From contig NZ_PPDL01000012.1 of NCBI RefSeq assembly GCF_002994655.1, positions 34,769 to 98,768 on the forward strand: a stretch of DNA of 64,000 nt. The letters run 5' to 3'. Source of the DNA: Corynebacterium sp. 13CS0277 (GTDB lineage: Bacteria > Actinomycetota > Actinomycetes > Mycobacteriales > Mycobacteriaceae). Under the pieces are notes generated by a model. That model had not been told where the DNA came from. It worked only from the letters and a program-made list of their open reading frames with translations, and made no database searches. Of this stretch, positions 56,472 through 64,000 are shown piece after piece. Position 1 is the stretch's first letter; each line of letters opens with the position of its first letter. The translations under genes and the position numbers were made by a program.

Positions 56472-56851
56472 CCTAGCCTCCAACCCGGGAACGCCCATCG
56501 AACGCGCTCGAACACACGTTCCTTAACTCACCTGCCGATACTAACCCCTTCCCCCACCCCGAGCAAGAGTGCAGCCCACACCCCCTTTTCGCCCCACACG
56601 CCACACCAGCCACACATCACTGCGTGCCGGGACTCCTGCACCGCCGACGGCACCACTGACGGCACCCCCATCCCCGCGCTCCCGCGGTCACCCCGGGGTT
56701 CCTCCCCCACCCGCGATCCTCCCGACCATCGCGCAAGCACCTCGACCGCAGGCGCCCTCACGTGCGTCACGCGCGTTCGCGCGTCTGTCGTGTGCGTCCT
56801 CCCGCGCGCAGCAGCCGCGGCTGCCACGCGCCCCCGCTCATCAAGGTGGCA
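56472..56851. other. Intergenic region upstream of imuA'
   Basis: It contains the LexA-type box close to imuA'. The remaining 330 bp up to the response-regulator gene has GGGGGTGCCGTCAGTGGTGCCGTC direct repeats on the minus strand (about 56645-56670) but no gene I can support. Confidence 0.4.
56508..56523 (-). promoter_or_regulatory. LexA (SOS) box upstream of imuA'
   Basis: TCGAACACACGTTCCT on the plus strand matches the actinobacterial SOS box TCGAACANNTGTTCGA at 11 of its 14 fixed positions. It lies 37-52 nt before the imuA' start, where LexA would block transcription of imuA'-imuB. Confidence 0.6.
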
Positions 56852-57544
56852 CTAATCCAGGTGGTGATCCGCCGCCCAGCGGCTCAAGGCATAGCGGTTC
56901 GACGTCTGCGTCTTCCGCAAAATGTTGGACGCGTGCGTCTCCACCGTCTTGATCGAAATAAACAACTCGGCAGCGATCTCCTTGTAGGTGTACCCCCGCG
57001 CCAACAGCCGCAGCACCTCCCGCTCCCGACGAGTCAACACGTCCGGCGACGCCCCACCCTCTGTCTCCGCGGCGGGAGTGTCGGCGGGGGCGGCCTGCGG
57101 CACGCTCGCATCCGGGCGGGAAAACGCATCAAGCACAAACCCCGCCAACCGCGGGGAGAACACCGCATCCCCCTCGGCGACGCGCCGCACCGCATCCACG
57201 AGCTCCTCACTCGCGATCGTCTTCGTCACATAACCACGCGCCCCGGCGCGAATGATGGCGATGACATCCTGGGCGGCATCGGACACGCTCAGCGCGAGGA
57301 AGCGCGTGCGGGCGGCGATCTCCGGGTCCGCGAGCGCCTGCGTGAGCACCTGCAGCCCACCCCCATCGGGCATGTGCACGTCGAGCAGCACCACCTCAGG
57401 GCGCGCCGCAGCAATACCGGCGACCGCCTCCGCGACGGTGCCCGCCTCAGCGACCACCTCAATCTGGTCGGCGAATTTCCCCAGCTCCGCACGCACCCCC
57501 GCACGGAACATGGAGTGGTCGTCAACAATCATCACACGGGTCAT
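56852..57544 (-). CDS. NarL/LuxR-family response regulator (EsrR-like)
   Basis: A 230-aa DNA-binding response regulator. The receiver has the acidic pair Asp8-Asp9 (IVDDHSMF), phosphoacceptor Asp55 (VVLLDVHMPDGG) and the conserved Lys in YVTKTIASEEL. After a Pro/Ala linker comes a LuxR-type helix-turn-helix (LTRREREVLRLLARGYTYKEIAAELFISIKT split over about 30 residues). The partner kinase is encoded 95 bp upstream on the same strand. The kinase type, PspC-protein gene and position near guaA match EsrISR of C. glutamicum, an envelope-stress system. An ATG four codons upstream is an alternative start. Confidence 0.92.
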   Translation of the reverse strand: MTRVMIVDDHSMFRAGVRAELGKFADQIEVVAEAGTVAEAVAGIAAARPEVVLLDVHMPDGGGLQVLTQALADPEIAARTRFLALSVSDAAQDVIAIIRAGARGYVTKTIASEELVDAVRRVAEGDAVFSPRLAGFVLDAFSRPDASVPQAAPADTPAAETEGGASPDVLTRREREVLRLLARGYTYKEIAAELFISIKTVETHASNILRKTQTSNRYALSRWAADHHLD

Positions 57545-57639
57545 GCGTCCGATCATGCCACCGCCTGTCCACCCCGGGGCAGGCAACACACCCGCACAGA
57601 AGGTGCACCCGGGGCCCGGGCGGCGGCGTGTCCTGCGCT

Positions 57640-59070
57640 CTAGCCCACGGCCGGGGCGGAGTCGCCGGTGGCCTGCGGCAGCGGGCAGGACAGTGCGATC
57701 TCGGTGCCGCGCCCCGGGCTGGAGGTAATCCGCGTCGTGCCGCCCGCAGCCTCCACGCGGGCCCGAATAGAACTCGCCACCCCCTGCCGGTCCGCCGGCA
57801 CCGCCTCCGGATCGAAACCGCGACCCCGGTCGCGGATGAAAATGTCCACCTGCCCGTCGAAGTTCTCCACATACAGGTCCGCCGAGTCCACACCCGCATG
57901 CTTGGCCACATTGACCAAGCTTTCCCGGGTCGCCCCCGTGAGTGCCTCCACGAGGGGTTGCGGGGGCACGTCATCCCCCACCGTCACCACCGTCACCCGG
58001 ATGCCATAGAGGTCCTCCACGTCGCCGGCCGCATCCGCCAAGGACACGAACAAACTATCCGCCTGCGCGGGGGCATCAAACAGCCAGGCCCGCAGCTGCC
58101 GCTCCTGGCCGCGCGCCAACCGCGCCACCGCCGCCGGATCCTGCGCCCGCTGTTGAATCAACGCCAAGGTCTGCAGCACCGAATCGTGCAGGCGGGCGGC
58201 GATCTCCGCGCGCTGCTTCTCCTGGGCGCGCACCAGCCGCTCCTGCAGGAGGCTATCCCACAGCCGCAGCCACAACGGCAGGCCCAAACCAATGACGCCC
58301 ATCAAGGTGATGACCACCGCCAGGATCGACGACACCAGCGCCTGCTGGTGCTCCCAGTTGACGACCACGATGATGATGCCAATGACGACGAGCATCGCGC
58401 CGCCCGACATGAACAGCGCCGAGGTTTTCTTATTGCCCGCCGCCAGGCCCCGGTCGTAGGACTGCCACGCCAGCATCGCACCCACCCCCACCACGAGGAA
58501 GGGGAAAAACATGCTGGCCACCAAACCCGACGCCGACGACAACGTCATCACGCTGAGCAGGCCCGCGAGGAACGCCACGAGCGCCCAGCCGCGGGAGCGG
58601 TGCGTCGCCCCCGCCGCCAGATCGCCGGGCGGTGCTGCCGCCCCTCTGCTGCTGCCGCCCACTGAGGGGAACGGGTACTCCGGGGCCTGGCCGGCCGCCG
58701 ACGGGGTCGCCACCCACAGCAGCGCGTAGATCGCGACGCCGATGCCACCCAGCACTGACAGCAGCAGGAACGCCACCCGCACCAGCGCCACATTCAACCG
58801 GAACTGGGCGCTCAGCCCTGCGGCCACGCCAGCCACCGCCCGGCCGCCCCGGGGGCGCACGAAGCGCGGATAGGGGTGCACCGGCGCCCCTGGTGCCGAC
58901 ACGAGGGGATAGTCCCCGCCGGCCGGCAGGTAGTGGGCGTAGGCCTGGGCGTACACGCCCCCAGGGGCAGCGCCGGGCGCGCCGGAGTGCAGGTCCGCAG
59001 CCGGGCGGGCCGCAGGTGCCGCAGGCGCGGGGCGGGCGGGGGTGTCCTCCGCGGGGCGTGAAACAGTCAT
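57640..59070 (-). CDS. PspC-domain sensor histidine kinase (EsrS-like)
   Basis: A 476-aa membrane kinase: a Pro/Ala-rich head, an N-terminal PspC domain (about 68-125, PRFVRPRGGRAVAGVAAG), four further hydrophobic segments to about residue 265, a HisKA_3-type dimerisation helix with phospho-acceptor His295 (IAARLHDSVLQTL), and an HATPase domain with N-box VNVAKHAGVDS (about 386) and G-box RDRGRGF. It phosphorylates the regulator encoded downstream. PspC domains respond to envelope stress in several phyla. It is divergent from a second PspC-protein gene, with a palindrome between the two starts. Confidence 0.93.
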   Translation of the reverse strand: MTVSRPAEDTPARPAPAAPAARPAADLHSGAPGAAPGGVYAQAYAHYLPAGGDYPLVSAPGAPVHPYPRFVRPRGGRAVAGVAAGLSAQFRLNVALVRVAFLLLSVLGGIGVAIYALLWVATPSAAGQAPEYPFPSVGGSSRGAAAPPGDLAAGATHRSRGWALVAFLAGLLSVMTLSSASGLVASMFFPFLVVGVGAMLAWQSYDRGLAAGNKKTSALFMSGGAMLVVIGIIIVVVNWEHQQALVSSILAVVITLMGVIGLGLPLWLRLWDSLLQERLVRAQEKQRAEIAARLHDSVLQTLALIQQRAQDPAAVARLARGQERQLRAWLFDAPAQADSLFVSLADAAGDVEDLYGIRVTVVTVGDDVPPQPLVEALTGATRESLVNVAKHAGVDSADLYVENFDGQVDIFIRDRGRGFDPEAVPADRQGVASSIRARVEAAGGTTRITSSPGRGTEIALSCPLPQATGDSAPAVG

Positions 59071-59128
59071 GGCCCCATCCTGCCCCGCACCGCCGGATGG
59101 AAGCCAGCCACAGCACCCCGAGATTCAC

Positions 59129-59151
59129 CCTGATTTTTCAACAATCAGGGC
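59129..59151. promoter_or_regulatory. Inverted repeat CCCTGATT-N7-AATCAGGG in the esr-type divergent promoter
   Basis: Perfect 8-bp arms separated by 7 bp, in the 126-bp gap between the divergent kinase and PspC-protein genes and nearer the latter. Its symmetry and position make it a good candidate binding site of the NarL-type regulator for autoregulation. Confidence 0.55.
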
Positions 59152-59196
59152 AAACCCCGATGTGCACCCGCACCCCGGGCGCGCACACTAGGAACC

Positions 59197-61182
59197 ATGA
59201 GCACCACTGACCCCTCCGGCACGCCCCGCCCGACTGATGCTGCGGGCGCGGAATCCCCGGCCCATCCCTCCCCAGAGCCGCACGCGGCGGACGCACAGCC
59301 TGCGGATGCTGACGCAACGACCACAGCGTCCACCACGGGCACAACCCCTGAGGCCGAGCTTTCCGACAGCGCGGCCGCAGACGCCACCGGGGGCACCATC
59401 CCGCCGGTGCCGACGACGGCGACCCTGCGGGCACTGCCCGCCAGCGTGCCCTCACTGACACACAAGTGGCGCACCCTGCCCCGCCGCATCCCCCGCAGCC
59501 CCCACACCGGCACCAAGATCGCCGGCGTGTGTGAAGGCATCGGTGTGCGCTACTACATCGACCCCACCCTCATCCGCATCCTCTTCGCCATCGTGGCGTT
59601 CTCCGGCACGGGCATCCTCGGCTACCTGCTGGCGTGGCTCATCATGCCGCGCTGGGGCACGAACCACAGCCCCTTCGAGATGCTCACCCGCACCCCGCAG
59701 ACGGAGGCGGAAGCCACCGACAAGTCCACAGGCATCCTGCTCAGCATCATCACGGGCCTGTGGATGCTCTTCGGCGGCGCGTTCACCGTCGCCTCCGGCA
59801 GTGTGCTGATGTTCGGCTCCTTCGGTGGGCTGCTGCTCCTGCTGTGCGCCTGGTGGATTCTCTACCTGCTGCACCCGGCGGTGCCGGTCACGATGCAGGC
59901 CCTGTTCCCGCCCACACTGTGGGACGCGCAGCACGCCACCGGCACCGGTGCCGGCACGGCGACCGCTGCGACCGCTGCGAACGCCGGTGACCGCACGGCC
60001 GGCGCTGCCGGCATGGCCGCTGGTGCTGACGCTGCGGCGGGTGCTGACGCTACGGTGGCGGGTGCTGCGGCTGGTACTACCGCCCAGCCCACGATGGAGG
60101 AGACCGCCGAATACAGCTTCCCGCAGCTGACCGCCCCGCAGGAGGCAAACGGAGAATGGTTCGCCGAGGTCGAGCCCCGCAACGGGGCCGCCCTCATCCT
60201 CAAAGTGTTCGGCTGGTTCAGCTTCCTCGTCGCCCTCGGGGTGGCAGTCATCGCCACCCTCATCGTCGCCGGCGGACTCCGCGACGTCTCCGGGCACGAT
60301 CTCGCCAGCTGGTCCGTGGCACTCGTCGTCGGCATTGGAGTGACGCTGGCCGGCGGGGCTATCACCTGGGTGTGCTACGCGCGCTTCAAGCAGGCGCTCA
60401 TCACTGCCCTCACTGTCGCCCTGCTGGCGGTCGGCAGCATCGCCGCCGCCCTCTGGTTGGAACAGCACCCGGACCCCAGCGTCGCCAACCGGGTGAGCAG
60501 CTACGCCGCCCCGCAGACCGGTGACGGCAGCCTGCGCTGGGATCCGATGATCACCACCGGCAACCACACCATCGACCTCGACAGCCTCAACGGGGCGCGC
60601 CTGGGACAGGGCATCACCTTCGATGCCGGCACCCTGGAGGTCAACATGGCGGACCTGGAGCCCCTCGACCACGCGACCACCCTGCCGATCACGATGCGCA
60701 GCGGCCTGCTGACGATCGTCGTCCCGGCGGACGTGCCCACCATCATCACCTGCGCCCCGCAGCCCACTGGCACCGCTGATGCGGAGCAGGGCGACGCCGC
60801 GAACGGCGAGGACGCCGCAGCTGCCGGGACGGGTACCGACACCACCGCCGGCGCCACCGGCACCGCACGTCGAGTGCAGTGCGAGGACCGCTTCTTCAAC
60901 GCCGAAGCTAGCGGCGCGCCGCTGACCGTGCGGATCGATTTCACTGCCGGCCAGTTGGAGTTCGACACCATGGTCGCCACCGACTCCACCCGGGAGGAAT
61001 TCACCCGCCTGCAGCCGCTGCCGCAGGACCTCGCACCCGCTGACGCGAAAGAGACCGTCACGGTGACCGTCACCGTGGACGCTCACGGCCGCCCGATCAG
61101 CGCCACCACCTCCACCACCACCCCGCCGAACAGCTCCACGGCAGCCACCGCAGAGCCCACCGCCACGGGCAGCCGCACCTAG
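59197..61182 (+). CDS. Large PspC-domain membrane protein (EsrI-like)
   Basis: A 661-aa protein. A disordered Ala/Thr/Pro/Asp head of about 95 residues precedes a PspC domain (about 100-165; PHTGTKIAGVCEGIGVRYYI, then a helix ending LLAWLIMPRWGT), further helices to about residue 230, a disordered Ala/Gly/Thr linker, three helices (about 325-430) and an extracytoplasmic C-terminal beta-rich domain (GTLEVNMADLEPL, GLLTIVVPADVPT) interrupted by a Gly/Ala/Asp insert. In C. glutamicum EsrI restrains the EsrSR pair until the envelope is damaged; this protein's divergent position suits that role. AGGA lies 4 nt before the ATG. Confidence 0.9.
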   Translation: MSTTDPSGTPRPTDAAGAESPAHPSPEPHAADAQPADADATTTASTTGTTPEAELSDSAAADATGGTIPPVPTTATLRALPASVPSLTHKWRTLPRRIPRSPHTGTKIAGVCEGIGVRYYIDPTLIRILFAIVAFSGTGILGYLLAWLIMPRWGTNHSPFEMLTRTPQTEAEATDKSTGILLSIITGLWMLFGGAFTVASGSVLMFGSFGGLLLLLCAWWILYLLHPAVPVTMQALFPPTLWDAQHATGTGAGTATAATAANAGDRTAGAAGMAAGADAAAGADATVAGAAAGTTAQPTMEETAEYSFPQLTAPQEANGEWFAEVEPRNGAALILKVFGWFSFLVALGVAVIATLIVAGGLRDVSGHDLASWSVALVVGIGVTLAGGAITWVCYARFKQALITALTVALLAVGSIAAALWLEQHPDPSVANRVSSYAAPQTGDGSLRWDPMITTGNHTIDLDSLNGARLGQGITFDAGTLEVNMADLEPLDHATTLPITMRSGLLTIVVPADVPTIITCAPQPTGTADAEQGDAANGEDAAAAGTGTDTTAGATGTARRVQCEDRFFNAEASGAPLTVRIDFTAGQLEFDTMVATDSTREEFTRLQPLPQDLAPADAKETVTVTVTVDAHGRPISATTSTTTPPNSSTAATAEPTATGSRT

Positions 61183-61230
61183 CACGGCGGCCACGCGGCG
61201 CGCGGCCACCCCGCCCGAAGCGTGAAGAGC

Positions 61231-61288
61231 CAAAAAACCACGTGCGCCCCGTACACACTCAGTCTCGGTGTGTGCGGGGCGCACGTGG
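61231..61288. terminator. Bidirectional terminator between the PspC-protein gene and guaA
   Basis: A 21-bp stem with a single G-T pair, CCACGTGCGCCCCG-TACACAC with GTGTGTGCGGGGCGCACGTGG, and a 9-nt loop. On the minus strand it is followed by TTTTTT, so it is a classic intrinsic terminator for guaA. It also faces the convergent PspC-protein transcript. Confidence 0.75.
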
Positions 61289-61383
61289 TCGTATCCCCCA
61301 CGCACCCGCCACGGAGATTTGTCATCCTGGCGGGGCTGCGTGGGGCGGGGAGGACATCCACGGGGCTTACGCCCCGAGGAGGG

Positions 61384-62961
61384 TTACTCCCACTCGATGG
61401 TTCCCGGCGGCTTCGAGGTGCAGTCCAGCACCACGCGGTTCACATCCGGCACCTCGTTGGTAATGCGGGTGGAGATCTTCTCCAGCACGTCGTAAGGAAT
61501 CCGCGTCCAGTCCGCAGTCATCGCGTCCTCACTGGACACCGGGCGCAGCACAATCGGGTGGCCGTAGGTACGGCCATCACCCTGCACGCCCACGGACCGC
61601 ACGTCCGCCAACAGCACGACGGGGCACTGCCAGATCTCCTCGTCGAGACCAGCGGCGGTGAGCTCCGTGCGGGCAATCAGATCCGCAGCACGCAGGGTCT
61701 CCAGGCGCTCCTCAGTGACCTCACCGATGATGCGGATACCCAGGCCCGGGCCCGGGAACGGCTGGCGGTTGACGATCTCCTCCGGCAGGCCCAGCTCCCG
61801 GCCCACGGCACGCACCTCGTCCTTGAACAGCAGGCGCAGCGGCTCCACGAGCTCGAACTCGACGTCGTCGGGCAGGCCGCCGACATTGTGGTGGGACTTA
61901 ATGTTGGCGGTACCGCTACCGCCGCCGGACTCCACTACATCCGGGTACAGGGTGCCCTGGACGAGGAAGTCCACGCTCGCGCCTTCCGGGGCGTCCTCCA
62001 GCACGCCGGCGACGGCGCGCTCGAAGGAACGAATGAACTCCGCACCGATCGCCTTGCGCTTCGCCTCCGGCTCAGTCACGCCGGCCAGCTTCGCGAGGAA
62101 CGCCTCCCGCTCGTCCACGGTGACGAGCTTCGCGCCGGTCGCCGCCACGAAGTCGTTCTGCACCTGCTCCCGCTCCCCGGCACGCAGCAGACCATGGTCC
62201 ACGAACACACAGGTCAAACGGTCGCCGATGGCGCGCTGCACGAGAGCGGCCGCCACCGCGGAATCCACGCCACCCGACAGGCCACAGATCGCGCGCCCCT
62301 CGGGGCCGACCTGCTCCCGCACCGCGGCGATGAGCTCCTCGGCAATGTTCGCCGGGGTCCAATTCTGCTCCAGGCCGGCGATCTCCGTAAGGAAACGGAC
62401 CAGCACCTCCTGGCCGTGCGGCGAGTGCAGCACCTCCGGGTGGTACTGCACGCCCGCCATACGCTTGTCCTGGCACTCGAACGCCGCCACCGGGGCGCCC
62501 TCCGAATGAGCGGTCACAATAAAGCCCTCGGGGGCGCGGTGCACCGCATCACCGTGGGACATCCACACCGTGTGCGTGTCCTCCAGGTCGCGGTGCAGCA
62601 CACCACCATCAACATGCATGTCGGTGCGGCCGTACTCGCGGTTACCCGTGTTCGCGACCTCACCGCCGAGAGCGTGCGTCATCGCCTGGAAGCCGTAGCA
62701 AATACCGAAGACCGGCACGCCAAGCTCCAGGACCGCCGGGTCCAGCTTCGGGGCCCCATCCGCGTACACGGACGACGGGCCGCCCGACAGCACCAGGGCC
62801 GCCGGGTTCTTCGCCCGAATCTCCTCCACCGTCATGGTGTGGGGGATGACCTCGGAATACATTTTTGCCTCGCGGACGCGGCGGGCAATCAGCTGCGCGT
62901 ACTGGGCGCCGAAGTCGACGACCAGAACGGGCTGGTGGTTAGCGCTAGCGTTATCAGTCAC
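61384..62961 (-). CDS. guaA: GMP synthase (glutamine-hydrolysing)
   Basis: A 525-aa cytoplasmic enzyme that aminates XMP to GMP using glutamine and ATP. The N-terminal class I amidotransferase has nucleophile Cys in [12 protein letters not shown] and His-Glu in GVQYHPEV; the ATP-pyrophosphatase domain has the P-loop [15 protein letters not shown]; the dimerisation domain ends [10 protein letters not shown], the invariant C-terminus. The start is GTG with TAGGGT 6 nt upstream and no Shine-Dalgarno sequence, pointing to a leaderless mRNA. It is divergent from a second class I amidotransferase gene. Confidence 0.98.
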   Translation of the reverse strand: MTDNASANHQPVLVVDFGAQYAQLIARRVREAKMYSEVIPHTMTVEEIRAKNPAALVLSGGPSSVYADGAPKLDPAVLELGVPVFGICYGFQAMTHALGGEVANTGNREYGRTDMHVDGGVLHRDLEDTHTVWMSHGDAVHRAPEGFIVTAHSEGAPVAAFECQDKRMAGVQYHPEVLHSPHGQEVLVRFLTEIAGLEQNWTPANIAEELIAAVREQVGPEGRAICGLSGGVDSAVAAALVQRAIGDRLTCVFVDHGLLRAGEREQVQNDFVAATGAKLVTVDEREAFLAKLAGVTEPEAKRKAIGAEFIRSFERAVAGVLEDAPEGASVDFLVQGTLYPDVVESGGGSGTANIKSHHNVGGLPDDVEFELVEPLRLLFKDEVRAVGRELGLPEEIVNRQPFPGPGLGIRIIGEVTEERLETLRAADLIARTELTAAGLDEEIWQCPVVLLADVRSVGVQGDGRTYGHPIVLRPVSSEDAMTADWTRIPYDVLEKISTRITNEVPDVNRVVLDCTSKPPGTIEWE

Positions 62962-62967
62962 GCCCCC

Positions 62968-62973
62968 ACCCTA
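62968..62973 (-). promoter_or_regulatory. -10 hexamer of a leaderless guaA promoter
   Basis: TAGGGT on the minus strand ends 6 nt before the GTG start, so transcription would begin at or next to the start codon. It differs from the corynebacterial TANANT at one position. Confidence 0.45.
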
Positions 62974-63091
62974 CCGCACAGGGCAAGCCATACTCACACG
63001 CCCCAAAACCACCCCCGGAGCAGGGGTAGCACCACCGCACGCCATCACTTCACACCACCCCACCGCAGGGCGAGTGCGGTGCGGTCGGCCG

Positions 63092-63097
63092 TAGGAT
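63092..63097 (+). promoter_or_regulatory. -10 hexamer of the amidotransferase-like gene
   Basis: TAGGAT ends 7 nt before the chosen ATG, again giving a leaderless transcript. It mirrors the guaA arrangement on the other side of the divergent gap. Confidence 0.45.
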
Positions 63098-63104
63098 GGC
63101 GGGC

Positions 63105-63911
63105 ATGCGCGAGCTTGTCTTCATCCAACACGAAGCAGATATCCCGCCCGGTACTCTCGCCGATGAGGCCCACGCCGCCGGTGCCACCACCCGGGTCATC
63201 GCCGCCTGGGAGGCGGGTGGTATCGCCGCACTAGAGGACCTGGGCCGCACCATCACCGCCCCCGGTGCCGGGGAGCGGCTCGCGGTCGTCGTCCTCGGCG
63301 GGAGGGAGAACGCCTACTCGGAGGAACGCTGGCCCTGGATCCCCGCAACGAAAGACATCATCCGTGCCTGCGCCACCCACGACGTGCCCCTTGTGGGCGT
63401 GTGCCTCGGGATGCAGCTCATCGCCGCCACCCTCGGGGGCGCGGTCGCCTGCCCGGCCAGCGCGGGGCCCGAATACGGGGTGCGGATGCTGCGCGGCAGC
63501 CTCGAGGTCGACACCGCACATACCGACGAGAACACCCAGGACACCCAGGACACTTCCGACTCTGCCACTGGTACTGACACGCTCGTCGTCTTCGAGGATC
63601 ACGGTGACGCGGTGAGCGTCATCCCACCCGGGTTCACCGTGACCGCCGTCAGCGGGCCCGCCCCCGACGGCGCGTGGACACCAAGCGGGGTACCTGGCAC
63701 CACCCCTGACTACCCGCAGGTACTGCGCCGCGGGCGGATCACGGGCGTACAATTCCACCCTGAGGTCACACCCCGCATCGTCCACGACTTCCTCGCCGAC
63801 AACGACGACGTTGACCGCGAGCACATCATGGCGGACTACCTCGCGCACTCAGACCGCATCCGCGCGGTCGCGCGGAAGCTTGTGGGCCAGCTTCTCGCCC
63901 CCGTCGTGTAA
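63105..63911 (+). CDS. Class I glutamine amidotransferase-like protein
   Basis: A 268-aa free-standing GATase1 domain. It has the nucleophile elbow with Cys in VGVCLGMQLIAATLGG and the His-Glu pair in GVQFHPEVTPRIV, the complete catalytic triad, so glutamine or gamma-glutamyl hydrolysis is likely. LVFIQHEADIPPGTL at the N-terminus is typical of GuaA-like type 1 GATases of unknown substrate. A Thr/Asp-rich insert (TDENTQDTQDTSD) lies before the His-Glu strand. The second of two nearby ATGs is used because TAGGAT lies 7 nt before it. It is divergent from guaA but not its missing part, since guaA has its own amidotransferase domain. Confidence 0.9.
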   Translation: MRELVFIQHEADIPPGTLADEAHAAGATTRVIAAWEAGGIAALEDLGRTITAPGAGERLAVVVLGGRENAYSEERWPWIPATKDIIRACATHDVPLVGVCLGMQLIAATLGGAVACPASAGPEYGVRMLRGSLEVDTAHTDENTQDTQDTSDSATGTDTLVVFEDHGDAVSVIPPGFTVTAVSGPAPDGAWTPSGVPGTTPDYPQVLRRGRITGVQFHPEVTPRIVHDFLADNDDVDREHIMADYLAHSDRIRAVARKLVGQLLAPVV

Positions 63912-63941
63912 TTGCTAAGAATACCCCATTAGCGTGGTGTG

Positions 63942-63993
63942 TAGCTCCGGTAAGCGCACTGCCCACCCAACGGGCACAAGCTCACCGAAGCTA
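63942..63993. other. Two-tier hairpin at the right edge
   Basis: Outer arms TAGCTCCGGTAAGC and GCTCACCGAAGCTA pair with two wobble or mismatch positions; inner arms TGCCC and GGGCA close a 7-nt loop. It lies 30 nt past the amidotransferase-like gene. It may be a bidirectional terminator; no T-run is seen. Confidence 0.4.
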
Positions 63994-64000
63994 GAAGTCG

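Overview
The window is high-G+C actinobacterial DNA and most likely comes from a Corynebacterium chromosome. The evidence is a monomeric isocitrate dehydrogenase that matches the corynebacterial type along its whole length, HtaA-type hemin-binding surface proteins beside hmuTUV, a PspC-protein/PspC-kinase/response-regulator module of the EsrISR type, and a gene set (guaA, esrISR-like, imuA'B, metQNI, dnaE2, folD, metX, metY, icd, trpS) that I recall as clustered in one region of the C. glutamicum chromosome. I see no phage, insertion sequence, CRISPR array, rRNA or tRNA gene.

Layout, left to right. 0-13 kb: trpS; a lipoprotein that looks like a free-standing subtilisin propeptide next to a secreted subtilase with a tyrosine-rich tail; a 1.3-kb gene-poor gap; xthA; an MFS exporter; icd; a zinc alcohol dehydrogenase; an unknown membrane-anchored secreted protein. 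13-16 kb: metY behind a cluster of McbR-like boxes, a structured non-coding stretch, and a YceI lipoprotein. 16-25 kb: a minus-strand hemin-acquisition island (htaA, hmuT, hmuU, hmuV, a one-domain HtaA protein, a small anchored protein, another HtaA protein) with DtxR-like boxes. 25-30 kb: a membrane protein, metX behind an McbR-like box, a DUF3017 protein, folD and trmL. 30-35 kb: a manganese-type ABC transporter and its MntR-type regulator, all on the minus strand. 35-41 kb: two PH-domain membrane proteins and dnaE2. 41-45 kb: metQ, metN and metI (methionine import), again behind McbR-like boxes. 45-51 kb: a minus-strand exopolysaccharide locus with PelG-like and PelF-like proteins and a glycoside hydrolase; the pelF-like gene carries an apparent one-base frameshift. 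51-56.5 kb: a sucrase/ferredoxin-like protein, an AMIN-like lipoprotein, and imuB-imuA' behind a LexA-type box. 56.8-64 kb: an envelope-stress three-component module, guaA, and a class I glutamine amidotransferase.

Functional themes. Sulfur-amino-acid synthesis and uptake (metY, metX, metQNI) share one operator type and probably form one regulon. Hemin uptake is a coherent surface-to-membrane relay. DnaE2 and ImuA'/ImuB are the parts of the mutagenic translesion system, in two places about 12 kb apart. Many genes have a TANANT-like -10 hexamer only 6-8 nt before the start codon, which suggests leaderless mRNAs; many non-coding gaps carry sense-strand TCTTC-rich pyrimidine tracts. The most novel leads are the subtilase with its propeptide-like lipoprotein and the reduced pel-like locus with its homopolymer frameshift.
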